This document shows, piece by piece, positions 47,601 to 59,075 of a stretch of 64,000 nt of DNA (within the stretch, counting starts at the first letter, position 1; the number at the start of each line of letters is the position of its first letter). The DNA comes from Liolophura sinensis (lineage: Eukaryota; Mollusca; Polyplacophora; Chitonida; Chitonidae). The stretch is taken from the NCBI RefSeq assembly GCF_032854445.1, contig NC_088295.1:89014644-89078643 (forward strand), written 5' to 3'. A model generated the notes under the pieces. It did not search any database, had not been told where the DNA came from, and saw only the letters and a program-made list of their open reading frames with translations. Both the position numbers and the translations under genes were made by a program.

Positions 47601-50600
47601 GTAATTTCTGATTCTAACACAACCATCTTACATACATATATATGTACAACTTTTGCTGCAATCATTTGGTATGGAATTTATAAAGCTGTAAACACTGTCG
47701 ATATGTTTAAATGATGTGAGGACCAGGGTTTTAAATGAGGGTTTATCCATTACCATAACTATGAGGGGTATAAGATCTGTCCTTGGGATTCCAGTTTCAG
47801 ATCATTGAGAAGCATGTGGGTGGCATGTTGGACAAGTTGCCCATGTTTGCAGAGGCATGTAACAACTTCCTGAATGCTGCCCAGGACATCAGTGTTAGGT
47901 AATTTGATTGTGTCGTATTTAAGCAAGAATTTGTATGAAAATTGCAGTTAAGCATTAGAAATCTGCAGTGTTTCCACTTTCATATATGATGCCCATGAAT
48001 TTTCAGAAAGCTGAATTTTATACTCCACATTAAAATACTTTACTCCAGTGTTTATTTTTGCAGGAAATTGTTCTATATGTGTTTATATAAATGTATATGT
48101 AAATTTTGTTCACTTACAGCAGCAAAAGCTTTAATTTTATGTGAAATTTCTGATCATTAAAAAATGTTGTGCAATTAAATAATTTATTTGTGTAAACAAA
48201 TTTACCAATAAATGTATGGAGTTATTTCCCTTGGTGGCTAAATCTGGGTTTTTGCGAGCTGTATTTTCGCAAAAATTTGGATGTGTGTTGTAGCCGGCGG
48301 ATGAACTCCTTGACACTTCAGCGCCACACCCAGCTGCTGGAGATTCTGGAGGTTCCTCAACTGATGGACACATGTGTAAGGAATGGCTACTATGACGAGG
48401 CCCTGGAGCTGGCACAACATGTCAGGCGCTGGGAGAAAAAATACGCCAATATTCCTGTCATTGTGGTGGGTAGAAAATGCGTCAGATCTGTGAAGTATTC
48501 TTGGAGTGGTTGTAAGCTTATGTGTGTGATATCGATGTACATCTTATGTTGTTGTAAAGTGTTGTAGAGGAAGTGAAGAACTCCACCCAGCTTATATTAG
48601 CAGTACTGTAGAGCTTATGTATGTGATATCGGTGTACATCTTATGTTGTTGTAGAGTGTTGTAGAGGAAGTGAAGAACTCCACCCAGCTTATGTTATCAG
48701 TACTGTAGAGCTGACATGTGGGATATCAGTTTACATCTTATGTTGTCGTAGAGTATTGTAGAGGAAGTGAAGAACTCCACCCAGCTTATATTAGCAGTAC
48801 TGTAGAGCTTATGTATGTGATATCGGTGTACATCTTATGTTGTTGTAGAGTATTGTAGAGGAAGTGAAGAACTCCACCCAGCTTATGTTAAACCAGCTAA
48901 TCCAGCAGCTCCGCACCAACATCCAGTTGCCAGCATGTCTGCGTGTGATCGGTTACCTGCGACGTATGGACGTCTTTACCGAACCTGAGCTACGGATTAA
49001 GTTTCTCCAGGTTTGTCAAGCTATTAAAGCAGATACCGTAACTAAACCCTGTGGATGTGGTGTCCACCTTGTAAATATCCCTTCATAGTTTGGTGTTTAA
49101 CATCAATGTGTGTGGAAAAGTTTGGCAGGTATCAGACAGGGCAGACTGAGGTTTTCAGGCTAGGCTATGCCCAGTTTTTACTCCCATTTGTTGGGCACAT
49201 GGTTATTTGATTGATTTGTTCATTTGATTGGTGTTTTACGCTGTACTATTATATTTCCCTTCTATGACAGCGGCCAGCATTATGGTGGGAGGAAACCGAG
49301 TGGAGCCTAGGGGAAACCCATGACCATTCGCAGGTTGCTGCCAGACCTTCCCACTTACAGCCGGACACGAAAGCCAGCACATGGTCCTAGTATTGTTTCT
49401 TGCTGATGAAGTAAAATGCGTGCAATATTAAAATACACCTGATGTAGACATGTTCAGTATCCATTCAAATTTAAGTCTAACCAATTGTTGTAATTTTCAG
49501 GCCAGAGATGCGTGGTTCCAGGGAATTTTGGATGCCATTCCTAAAGACGATGGTATGCAACTTTTCAGGTGACTTTTGTTAAAAGTTATAGGACTATGGT
49601 AATATTTCCAACACATAAACATTTGATATCTTCAATGCTTGATAGTCCCTTACTGTGTGATGCAGGGGAGAAAACAAATTTTCACACCATAGGTCAGATT
49701 TTTCATCTCTTAGTCTCTGGGACATGAGTTACACGTTCAGTCCTGGCTTTGGACAGGCAATTTGTGGATTCCCTCACTCCAACTGTTTTAGGGGCCTGCG
49801 GTGCGATGGGCAAATCTAATGCGGTCTTTGCACAGTCTAATGTTTTGGATGTTCAGGTTAGGGACGTTTCCTGCAATCTGACGTTTTGGACGCTTGTGTT
49901 AGGGACGTGTCCTGCAGTCCAGCGTTTTGAATGCTCGGGTTAGGTACATTTCGAGCAGTCTAAAGTTTTGGATGTTCGGGCTAGGGATCTTTCCTGTAGT
50001 CTAATGTTTTGGATGCTCAGGTTAGAGACGTTTCCTGCTGTCTAATGTTTTGGATGCTTTTGTTAGGAATGTTTCCTGCAGTCCAAAGTTTTGGATGCAC
50101 GGGCTAGGGACGTTTCTTGCTGTCTACTGTTTTGGATGCTTGGGTTAGGGACGTTTCCTGCAGTCTGTTGTATTGGATGCTCGGATTAGGGACGTTTCCT
50201 GCAATCTAATGTTTTGGGTGCTAGGGTTAGGGACGTTTCCTGCAATCTAATGTTTTGGATGCTCGGATTAGGGACGTTTCCTGCTGTCTGTTGTATTGGA
50301 TGCTCGGATTAGGGACGTTTCCTGCAATCTGTTTTGGATGCTCGGGCTAGGGACGTTTCTTGCTGTCTACTGTTTTGGATGCTTGGGTTAGGGACGTTTC
50401 CTGCAGCCTGTTGTATTGGATGCTCGGATTAGGGACGTTTCCTGCAATCTGTTGTATTGGATGCTTGGATTAGGGACGTTTCCTGCAGTCCAAAGTTTTG
50501 GTTGCTCGGGCTAGGGACATTTCTTGCTGTCTACTGTTTTGGATGCTTGGGTTAGGGACGTTTCCTGCTGTCTGTTGTATTGGATGCTCGGATTAGGGAC

Positions 50601-53600
50601 GTTTCCTGCAGCCCAAAGTTTTGGATGCTCGGGCTAGGGACGTTTCTTGCTGTCTACTGTTTTGGATGCTTGGGTTAGGGACGTTTCCTGCTGTCTGTTG
50701 TATTGGATGCTCAGGTTAGGGACGTTTTCTGCAATCTAATGTTTTGGGTGCTAGGGTTAGGGACGTTTCCTGCAGTCCAACATTTTGGATGCTCGGGCTA
50801 GGGACGTTTCTTGCTGTCTACTGTTTTGGATGCTTGGATTAGGGACGTTTCCTGCAGGCCAACGTTTGTTGAAGACCACTTGTCTTCCACCAGTATATCT
50901 AGGTCACATGAAGGGAAAGTTTGTCAGTAACTCACCAAATGCTGGTGGTTTATGCTGGGAATTACAATTCACTCTACCAAAAAAACTGACCGCCATCAGG
51001 TAAGTTAAATATTATTGATTATGAAATTGAAATATGGTGAAGTAAATATATTTTTTCCAGACCTTATCAGACATTTCATCGTAATGAATTAAATTTTGTC
51101 ACGTTTTACTAGAATATTTCTACCAAATTTATGAGCTGAAATAGACTTGCAAATTTGCATTTACCTTTACTTTCAGTTCAATTTACATTGACATTTGCCA
51201 TCAGACTATATAGGGTTACGTGTCAAAATTGTAACATTTTTGTTTTAAACATGTTTAACAGCAGTTTTGAAGAAGCCATTTAAAGGGGTTTACATATGTA
51301 ATGTTAAGAATTGTGTTCACATCACATGTTAAATCCCCTTTACATTTGTAGCTTACACACACATCACATATTAAATCCCCTGTACATTTGTAGTGTACAC
51401 ACACATCACATATTAAATGCCCTGTACATTTGTAGCTTACACACTCATCACATATTAAATCCCCTGTACATTTGTAGTCTACACACACATCACATATTAA
51501 ATGCCCTGTACATTTGTAGCTTACACACTCATCACATATTAAATCCCCTGTACATTTGTAGGGTACACACACATCACATATTAAATGCCCTGTACAGTTG
51601 TAGTCTACACACACATCACATATTAAATGCCCTGTACATTTGTAGCATAGACACACATCACATATTAAATGCGCTGTACATTTGTAGGGTACACACACAT
51701 CACATTTTAAATGCCCTGTACATTTGTAGGGTACACACACATCACATATTAAATGCCCTGTACAGTTGTAGCATAGACACACATCACATATTAAATGCCC
51801 TGTACATTTGTAGGGTACACACACATCACATATTAAATGCCCTGTACATTTGTAGCATACACACACATCACAAAGACGGTGGAGCTGAGTCGTGTACACC
51901 TGTTTGATGTGATCACCCAGTACCGGGCCATCTTCTCAGACGAGGACCCTTTGCTGACCCCCACCAGTGATGCCCCCAACGAGGCTGCTCTTTTCCATGG
52001 ATGGGTTATCCAGAAGGTACATACAATAAGTGATCAATCATTTACTCTCATGTACTCCACAAGAAGCTGTTTCTCAGAGCACTGCTAATGCTAGACCGTA
52101 GCCTAATTCCGACAGAAGGTTTTGGTTGGGTGAAAGGATATAGGCGTTAAAGCACTGGCCCAATGTGACTTTCAGTCACTCATCTCTCTCACTTTCGGTT
52201 ACAGCTTTGATAAAAGAGGTTTCTCAGATTCCTGGCCCCAGACACTAAAGCTGCATCTCTCGACCTTTTACAGTCCTCTCATTTCCTCCAGACCATAACA
52301 TGAGGCATTTAGTAGGGTGTACAGTGTAACTGTGCCCACTAATAACTATCTCTGATGCTGTTACAGGTATCTCAGTTTCTCCAAACTGGAACATCTAACC
52401 TGGAGCAGGGTGTACAGTGTAACTGTGCCCACTAATAATTAACTCTGATCCTGTTACAGGTGTCTCGGTTTTTCCAGACCCTAACATTAGACCTGGAGTA
52501 GGGTGTACAGTGTGACCGTGCCCACTAATAACTATCTCTGATGCTGTTACAGGTATCTCAGTTCCTTCAGACCCTAACATCAGACCTGGAGCAAGGTGTA
52601 GGAGGTCGGCTAGACTCCATCCTTGGACAGTGTATGTATTTTGGGCTGTCTTTCAGCAGGGTTGGGGCAGATTTCAGAGGGCTTTTAGCTCCCATCTTTC
52701 AGAAGGCAGCCCTGCAGTCTTTTCAGCAAGCTCTGGTGGAGGCTAATGTGAGGTAAGATTACTATTTTATTTATTTATTTGATTTTACACATAAGAATTG
52801 TTCACATATATGAAGGTAATCAAGTTTATTGAAGGTGGAAATTAACAGGGTGGCCTGGTGTTAATCATCGGTCTCTGTCAGGTAGTTAAAACACCTCCTG
52901 ACGTAAAGCCTCAGCTCACTGATCAAGGGCTTGTCACTGACAGCTCACTGATCAAGGGCTTGTCACTGACAGCTCACTGATCAAGGGCTTGTCACTGACA
53001 GCTCACTGATTAAGGGCTTGTCACTGACAGCTCACTGATCAAGGGCTTGTCACTGACAGCTCACTGATCAAGGGCTTGTCACTCACAGTTCACTGATCAA
53101 GGGCTTGTCGCTCACAGCACAAAGATCAAGGGCTTGTCATTCAAATCTCACTGATCAAGGGCTTGTCGCTCACAGCTCACTAATTAAGGGCTTGTCACTC
53201 ACAGCACACTGATCAAGGGCTTGTTGCTCAAAGCTCACTGATCAAGGGCTTGTCACTCACAGCTCACTGATCAAGGGCTTGTCACTCACAGCACACTGAT
53301 CAAGGGCTTGTCACTCACAGCTCATACTTTAAATTCCTGAGCCAGTTTGAAATGAAGAATGCAGTGATGTACGTTAATGAGTTATGTTTGTCCATCTCAT
53401 TTTGCACATTAGTCTGTGAAAAGTGTGTTTAAAAATTATTTTAGAATGAAAATATGTGCTATGAAATATGGAGTGATTATTGAAAATATTCTGTTTGAAG
53501 GTTTGAAGAGGCCATGCAGTCATTCAGCCTGGTGTCAGCTACCAGTACAATCAGTGGTATCAGCTATAGCTCCAGTACACAGGTAAATTCGTTATATGTT

Positions 53601-56600
53601 ATTCTGCATTCCTCTCTGTCTGTACTTGTGAAGGTCTGTCAGCAACTTGCAGATAGTTGTGAGGTTCCCTCCTGTTTCCTCCCACCATAATGCTAGCAGC
53701 CATCATAGAAGTGAAATACTTTTCAGTACGGCGTAAAACACCAGTTAAATAAAATATACAAATAAACATGTTATTCTGTGGTTTTATGATTCGAAGAGCA
53801 GTGAAAAGGTCCTGTAAAATTTTTATGCCTGGAGAAGAAAGCAAGTTTTTATAATGTTGTATTTTAGGCAATGTTCTAAACTTCACATTAATGAAAAAAA
53901 CAACAAAAACAAACAAGCGTTTCATGTATCTTTTTATGGTGTGAAGAGGCCATGCAGTCCTACAGCTTGGTGTGGCTACCAGCATAGCCAGTAATGTTAA
54001 CCATACATGTGTAGCTCCAGTACTGGCCACTCTTTGTGCATGTGGGTTTAGCTTCTGTATTGTGTACTAGTGAAAACAATTGTCATAAAGAATTGCCTTC
54101 AACTATTAAAATTTTATCTCATTTATGTTTGCGTCTTATGAAATAAGATGAAGTATAATGTGTGAAAGTGTCCTGAAAAGTTCACGTATTCACCCTGTCT
54201 TAAGTGAGATATTTCTTGAGTATGTGTTTAGACCCTAATCAATTAAATGAATTCATTGTTTTCACCAGAGCTAAAAGGCATATTACACCTTGTTTCTACC
54301 TGTACATCTCGCATGGTTTGCACCTGTACATCTCGAGTATTATTTTTACCTATACTTGCAGGGAGGACAGCTGTACCCACCCACTGTCCTGTTAGACTTT
54401 CAACCTCTGGCAGCCTACTGTAACCACATCCTAACTGCCTTCAATGAGTTACGACTCTGTGCTCCCATCTCATTGGCTATTGACGTTGCCATGGCATTAC
54501 AGTCCTCTCTTCTCCAGGTGAATAAGGTCATTTTAGCCTTTCACAGGTGAGTTCAGTATGTTCAGTTCACTATTCAGTCCTGGCATATCCTTGTTTGCTC
54601 TCCCCTAATACATGTGTGTGTGTTTACAAATCAGGCTACCACTTCCTTGTTGTTAATTCTTTAAAGTTCTGTAGTACCTTACATTCAGTATAGTGCTTCA
54701 CTTCAAGAAAAAAATGTGACGTTCCTTTCAGTAAATTTGTTTCCTTTATGTTGTGGTGGGTATCTTATCAAGAATGGAATGTATGTTTACGATTAACTTA
54801 TTTGATAGTTACTAATGAAATTCTGTCCTATAGGGTGTGTAATATACAGGTACTTTGGTTGTAGTGTAGACGGTGATTTGAAGGATAAGACAAGTTACCC
54901 TAATTCTTCAACCTTTTCAAATGCCTCTACAACCTGTATTTTGAAGCATTCTGAGAGAACTGTGGAGTTTAGAAAAATAATTCATGCATTTTATGAAGCT
55001 TGCATCTTAAAGGACACAAACAAATCATTTTCAGCAGGATTCTATGCATAAATTCCACTGAAAAAAGGGCTTTACCGGTTGAAAGGTTGAGGATTTACAG
55101 TGTGTGGTATTCAAAAATTGTAGCATTTTGTTTCTTGTTTTTCAAAACAAAACTCTTATTAAAGGGCAACCAAATTGGCCCACTTTTTATAAAGTTTCTA
55201 CATAACAGCTCGGTTTGGATATTTATTGTTTTGAGTAAGGTTTTCCAGAATTCCAGACCACATGTCATAACTCGCTGAAATATTTCCGATGCAGCACAAA
55301 GCCATAATTATTTATTCATTTGTCAGCCATAATACACTTATACTGAGACAATTCCCATTATTGTCTAGGGCTTATATGCATTTATTTGGGATTGCAAATG
55401 TTGTTCTTATTTGTTTGATACAACCATATATTGTGTTACGGTTATTGTTGTGTCTTTTGAGCTGTGGCATGAATGGCTAGCTATGGTTGTACTGGTATCT
55501 CCTACTCACAGTGTTCAGTGTACAGGTGTGTGTTTGGCTTAGCCTGGACATGTGTTGGTGTGCTTGGTGTGGTATAAGTCTATCTCATTTGCCATGGAAA
55601 TTGGTAAGTTATTACTAAATGTTTCTGGTAAAATAATGTACAGATTTCCGAAAACACATACAGTTTTTGATGAGCATCAGTATAGTTTTTACTGCTGTTG
55701 TTATAGGGCTGAGGAGTCTGCCTTTGACAAGGTAGAGCGGGAGCAGTTTGAGAGGTTCTGTGAGGTCTACGCTAAGCAGTTGCTACCCTACCTCATCAAG
55801 GCATTGCACACGCTATTCCCCCAGAGCCAGCTTTGCCAGATCTTGGGTATAAGTCAAGCAGACCTGGCTAAAATGGTGAGCAAAATTGTACAGGGATGCT
55901 GTAGACCTGGTGATAAGTCACTCTTTATAATAGAAAGGGGCTGATCAGCCATGTCTAAAGGAAAACAAATCTTGAAACCCAAATAACAGCACAATAAAAA
56001 TAAATCAAGCGACTAAATAATCATATCGGGTGTTTTTTTATTTATTTCTTTTGGTTGAAAGAACAGGTTATCCACCTGAAGTTCTACAAATAAGTATTCG
56101 TGCTTTTGATGACTCAAAACTGGAAGCAGTATGATAAAATGGTCCTGTTTTACCCTGACTATGCCATTACAACACCTTTTTTTTAATACTGATACTGTGG
56201 TTTTCCCTCACAGAACAACATGGGCTCTATTGACAAGAATTCTGTGCTGGGTCCTATAGAACATCTTGTACCAGCCAACCCTGAACCTGTGGAGATGTCA
56301 GACAACTTATCAGCATTTGCCTTGTCAGGGACACAGGAAACCCCTCACCCAGAGGACAAGCCAGCTGAGGTACAGGTGGGTGTGTCTCCTGCACTGTCTG
56401 GCCAATCAGAAGAATCTGTCCAAAGAGATGTTACAACAGCTTCTTTTCCTTCAAACCAGGAAGGTTCCTCCAAGGGAGATCACTCAGAAGAACACCTACA
56501 AAGAACAGCTCCAGCCAGTGTAACAGCGTCATTATCAGAGTCTGTGAATCCTCAAGCAGTTGCTGTCAGTATGGACAGTGAACCACAGACACCAGAGGTC

Positions 56601-56663
56601 AAACCATCAGCTGTTCCTATGCTAACAGTAGATATACCTGCAGGGGAGAAGAAACAAGACTAA
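44603..56663 (+). CDS. COG8: Conserved oligomeric Golgi complex subunit 8 (COG8), 13 exons, 665 aa
   Basis: Exons: 44603-44666, 46607-46678, 47009-47133, 47795-47898, 48294-48465, 48849-49010, 49501-49552, 51856-52016, 52553-52752, 53501-53582, 54362-54546, 55707-55875 and 56214-56663. All phases agree; the sum is 666 codons with TAA. The start ATG opens [19 protein letters not shown]8 is a cytosolic lobe B subunit of the COG tether, needed for retrograde transport within the Golgi and hence for glycosylation. Conserved blocks are [61 protein letters not shown] and [19 protein letters not shown]. The last 140 residues are Ser/Pro/Glu-rich and probably disordered, making it longer than human COG8 (about 612 aa). 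Three introns (5, 7, 8) contain tandem copies of the following exon's acceptor and 5' edge. Confidence 0.96.
44841..45387. mobile_element. 547-bp TIR element (MITE) with TA target duplication
   Basis: The left end gctctgtggggctgtgttta..cttagttctcag (to about 44922) is the inverted complement of the right end (about 45310-45387), which read outside-in gives gctctatggggctatgttta..ccttagttctcag. Inverted repeats are about 80 bp with a 380-bp centre. Both ends are flanked by TA. TA duplication suggests mobilisation by a Tc1/mariner-like transposase; no transposase frame is present. Confidence 0.75.
45645..45760. mobile_element. Short palindromic MITE (copy 2)
   Basis: ataggatacatagaatattt, ggtgtcagtaatcctc is matched near the other end by the complement of gagggttattgacaccatat, gtttccatatcctat. 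Shared sequence with 32064-32152 includes gtgtcagtaatc(c/t)tcatattg and the outer ctcagtgata. Confidence 0.65.
46895..46985 (+). mobile_element. SINE family 1, 3' half
   Basis: ggtttcctccaaccatattg, gtgaaacattctcgagcacg and agaacaccaatcaaataaat match the family 1 3' half. The tail ends 24 bp before the acceptor of COG8 exon 3. Confidence 0.7.
48520..48890 (+). repeat. Splice-acceptor-anchored tandem repeat, 97-bp unit (3 decoys plus true exon 6 edge)
   Basis: Acceptor plus the first 42 nt of COG8 exon 6 (AGTATTGTAGAGGAAGTGAA, GAACTCCACCCAGCTTATGTTA) occurs with exon-like starts at 48558, 48655, 48752 and 48849 (the true one), exactly 97 bp apart. The first decoy has gtaa in place of gtag at the junction. 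Decoys run into CAGTACTGTAG, an in-frame stop if spliced. Confidence 0.92.
49203..49385 (-). mobile_element. SINE family 1, body and tail
   Basis: gattgatttgttcatttgattgg, acagcggccagcattatggt and ttcgcaggttgctgccagac are the complement of family 1. The tRNA-like head is truncated. It lies in COG8 intron 6. Confidence 0.75.
49749..51005 (+). mobile_element. Dispersed repeat family 2, split by a minisatellite
   Basis: The left part (ggacaggcaatttgtggatt ... tctttgcacagtctaatg) and the right part from about 50868 (gggaaagtttgtcagtaact ... aaactgaccgccatcagg) match the unbroken copy at 58857-59075. The 40-bp array at 49830-50867 lies between them. Confidence 0.55.
49830..50867. repeat. Minisatellite, about 40-bp unit, about 26 copies
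   Basis: The unit is gggacgtttcctgcagtcta, atgttttggatgctcggatta. Sub-types tgctgtctac / tgcagtccaa / tgcaatctaat alternate. It lies in COG8 intron 7. Confidence 0.92.
51305..51880 (+). repeat. Splice-acceptor-anchored minisatellite, 42-bp unit, about 13 copies
   Basis: The unit is tgtacatttgtag, CATACACACACATCACATAT, taaatgccc. The last unit is the true acceptor of COG8 exon 8 (tgtacatttgtag at 51855) followed by exon sequence CATACACACACATCACAAAG. Upstream copies have CATATTAA where the exon has CACAAAGACG, giving an in-frame TAA if spliced. Confidence 0.92.
52225..52600 (+). repeat. Splice-acceptor-anchored tandem repeat, 93-bp unit (3 decoys plus true exon 9 edge)
   Basis: The junction gctgttacag / GTATCTCAGTTCCTTCAGAC with about 50 nt of COG8 exon 9 recurs. 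Exon-like starts are at 52274, 52367, 52460 and 52553 (true), each 93 bp apart. The oldest copy is degenerate (ttttacag, TCCTCTCATTTCCTCCAGAC). Decoys at 52367 and 52460 hit TAA and TAG in frame. Confidence 0.92.
52905..53330. repeat. Minisatellite, about 29-bp unit, about 14 copies
   Basis: The unit is ctcactgatcaagggcttgt, cactgacag, with tcactcacag variants. It lies in COG8 intron 9 and shows no match to the neighbouring exons. Confidence 0.93.
53625..53765 (+). mobile_element. SINE family 1, body and tail
   Basis: aaggtctgtcagcaacttgc, cctcccaccataatgctagc and cagtacggcgtaaaacacca followed by gttaaataaaat match family 1. It lies in COG8 intron 10. Confidence 0.7.
53938..54028 (+). pseudogene. 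Decayed second copy of COG8 exon 10
   Basis: gtgtgaagaggccatgcagt, cctacagcttggtgtggcta and gtagctccagtactgg correspond to exon 10 (53501-53582: GTTTGAAGAGGCCATGCAGT, CATTCAGCCTGGTGTCAGCT, ATAGCTCCAGTACACAG). Length differences break the frame and the donor is lost. It is a tandem exon duplicate that decayed, or a former alternative exon. Confidence 0.7.
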
Positions 56664-56789
56664 CTCACTGTGATATCAAACCGCATCAGGTGGAGGAGGG
56701 ATATGCTTGATGGTGATACCAAAGTGGTGAGCTTCATCGTGACAGCAAGCTTTATCATGTACATACTTGAGCTGTGTGCTTTATTATGA

Positions 56790-57710
56790 AAGCAAACTTT
56801 GACATGTATGAGCAGTGTGCTTCAGGAAGACAGCAAACTCTGACATATGAGCAGTGTGCTTCAGGAAGACAGCAACTTTGACATATGAGCAGTGTGCTTC
56901 AGGAAGATAGCAAACTTTGATGTATGAACAGTGTGCTCCAGGGAGACAGCAAACTTTGACATGTATGAGCAGTGTGCTCCAGGAAGACAGCAAACTTTGA
57001 CATGTATGAGCAGTGTGCTTCAGGAAGACAGCAAACTTTGACATTTGAGCAGTGTGCTTCACGAAGACAGCAAACTTTGACATATGAGCAGTGTGCTTCA
57101 GGAAGATAGCAAACTTTGATGTATGAACAGTGTGCTCCAGGGAGACAGCAAACTTTGACATGTATGAGCAGTGTGCTCCAGGAAGACAGCAAACTTTGAC
57201 ATGTATGAGCAGTGTGCTTCAGGAAGACAGCAAACTTTGACATATGAGCAGTGTGCTTCAGGAAGATAGCAAACTTTGATGTATGAACAGTGTGCTCCAG
57301 GAAGACAGCAAACTTTGACATGTATGAGCAGTGTGCTCCAGGAAGACAGCAAACTTTGACATGTATGAGCAGTGTGCTTCAGGAAGACAGCAAACTTTGA
57401 CATATGAGCAGTGTGCTTCAGGAAGATAGCAAACTTTGATGTATGAGCAGTGTGCTCAGGGAGGCAGCAAAGTTTGACATGTATGAGCAGTGTGCTCCAG
57501 GAAGACAGCAAACTTTGACATGCATGAGCAGTGTGCTCCAGGGAGACAGCAAACTTTGATGTATGAGCAGTGTGCTTCAAGAAGACAGCAAAGTTTGACA
57601 TGTATGAACAGTGTGCTCCAGGAAGACAGCAAAGTTTGACATGTATGAGCAGTGTGCTTCAGGAAGACAGCAAACTTTGACATGTATGAAGAGTGTCACA
57701 ATTCAGCAAA
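56790..57710. repeat. Minisatellite in the COG8 3' flank, 38/41-bp units, about 23 copies
   Basis: The unit is gaagacagcaaactttgaca, tgtatgagcagtgtgcttcag; 38-bp units lack tgt. It begins about 130 bp after the COG8 stop, so it probably lies in the 3' UTR. Higher-order blocks of about 180 bp repeat. Confidence 0.93.
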
Positions 57711-58017
57711 CTTTGAAGGCATGTGTGAATGTTTCATTGATATCAGATTGTGTGGGAGTGTCCCTCATAGTGATAGTAAACTGGGTAAAGTATACATGGA
57801 TTCCAGGGCTGATGTTTGTGATGGCTACCTGGTGACATTCTGGGTGATTCTGTTGGCTTGTCTGAGATGTATCAGGTTATCATTTGTGAAAGCCAAATGT
57901 GTGTGGATCATGCATTGTATGTAAATTTGTATAATTTAAGAAGGCTATAATATAAAATATACCTTAACACAGAAATCTTGTCTTGTGTCGATTTAATGTG
58001 CATCAATTCCAGGTTGC

Positions 58018-58085
58018 CAAGGTATAACTGAAATATTCTTGAGTATGGCATAAAGCACCAATTAAATAAATAGATAAATAAATGT
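58018..58085 (+). mobile_element. SINE family 1, tail fragment
   Basis: ctgaaatattcttgagtatg, then gcataaagcaccaattaaat and AATA repeats. Its AATAAA words could serve as a COG8 polyadenylation signal. Confidence 0.6.
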
Positions 58086-58224
58086 ATCAGTGCCTTCCAT
58101 GGTAGATCATCATGAAGAGAGGCTGATCTGACTTCTTTTCAAGATTTGGAATGTAATCACTTTTATCTTGCTTGAGATATGTGTTTGTTCTGGATTATAA
58201 ACATCTTCCTTACATGCACAAGTA

Positions 58225-58855
58225 TGTGTTGTAAGCAATCGTAAGGTCACACAAGGTGCAGGTTGAATGTCTTCTGTTGATAAAGGTCACACAAGGTGCG
58301 GGTTGAATGCCTTCTGTTGATGAAGGTCACACAAGGTGCTGGTTGAGTGCCTTCTGTTCATAAAGGTCACACAAGATGCGGGTTGAATGCCTTCTGTTCA
58401 TAAAGGTCACACAAGGTGAGGGTTGAGTGCCTTCTGTTGATAAAGGTCACACAAGGTGCTGGTTGAGTGCCTTCTGTTGATAAAGGTCACACAAGGTGTG
58501 GGTTGAATGCCTTCTGTTGATAAAGGAATGTCTTCTGTTGATAAAGGTCACACAAGGTGCGGGTTGAATGCCTTCTGTTGATAAAGGTCAGGCAAGGTGC
58601 GGGTTGAATGCCTTCTGTTGATAAAGGTCACGCAAGGTGCGGGTTGAATGCCTTCTGTTGATAAAGGTCACACAAGGTGAGGGTTGAGTGCCTTCTGTTG
58701 ATAAAGGTCACGCAAGGTGCGGGTTGAATGCCTTCTGTTGATAAAGGTCACACAAGGTGAGGGTTGAGTGCCTTCTGTTGATAAAGGTCACACAAGGTGT
58801 TGGTTGAGTGCCTTCTGTTGATAAAGGTCACACAAGGTGAGGGTTCTGTTGATAA
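58225..58855. repeat. Minisatellite, 40-bp unit, about 15 copies
   Basis: The unit is ggtcacacaaggtgcgggtt, gaatgccttctgttgataaa. One unit is shortened near 58520-58535. Its right end abuts the family 2 repeat at 58857. Confidence 0.94.
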
Positions 58856-58856
58856 A

Positions 58857-59075
58857 GAATCTGTGGATTCCTCCAGTCTCACAGTTTGTGGAGCCGAGGG
58901 GACAGTAAGTGGTTGATGCTGCTCATGTGGCTGTTTGCGCAGTCTAACATTCTTCAAATATGTCATGAATATCTGTGCAACATTCACGGGAAAGTTTGCC
59001 AGTAATTTGCCAATGGTTGGTTTCCTCCACTCAACAATGACTGCCATCATATACAGGAGTAATTCTTGAGTTCAG
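58857..59075 (+). mobile_element. Dispersed repeat family 2, uninterrupted copy
   Basis: gaatctgtggattcctccag, gctgtttgcgcagtctaaca, cgggaaagtttgccagtaat and acaatgactgccatcatata match in order both halves of 49749-51005 and parts of 24655-24960. Confidence 0.5.

Noticed and set aside
49501-50867. Origin of the 40-bp array from COG8 exon 7 (ttttggatgc shared)
   Set aside because: Only 16 of 24 bases match; the family 2 dispersed repeat explains the unit better.
51255-51907. Overlapping 198- and 214-codon frames on opposite strands
   Set aside because: They come from a 42-bp repeat with no stops on either strand; the only real coding part is COG8 exon 8 from 51856 in a different frame.
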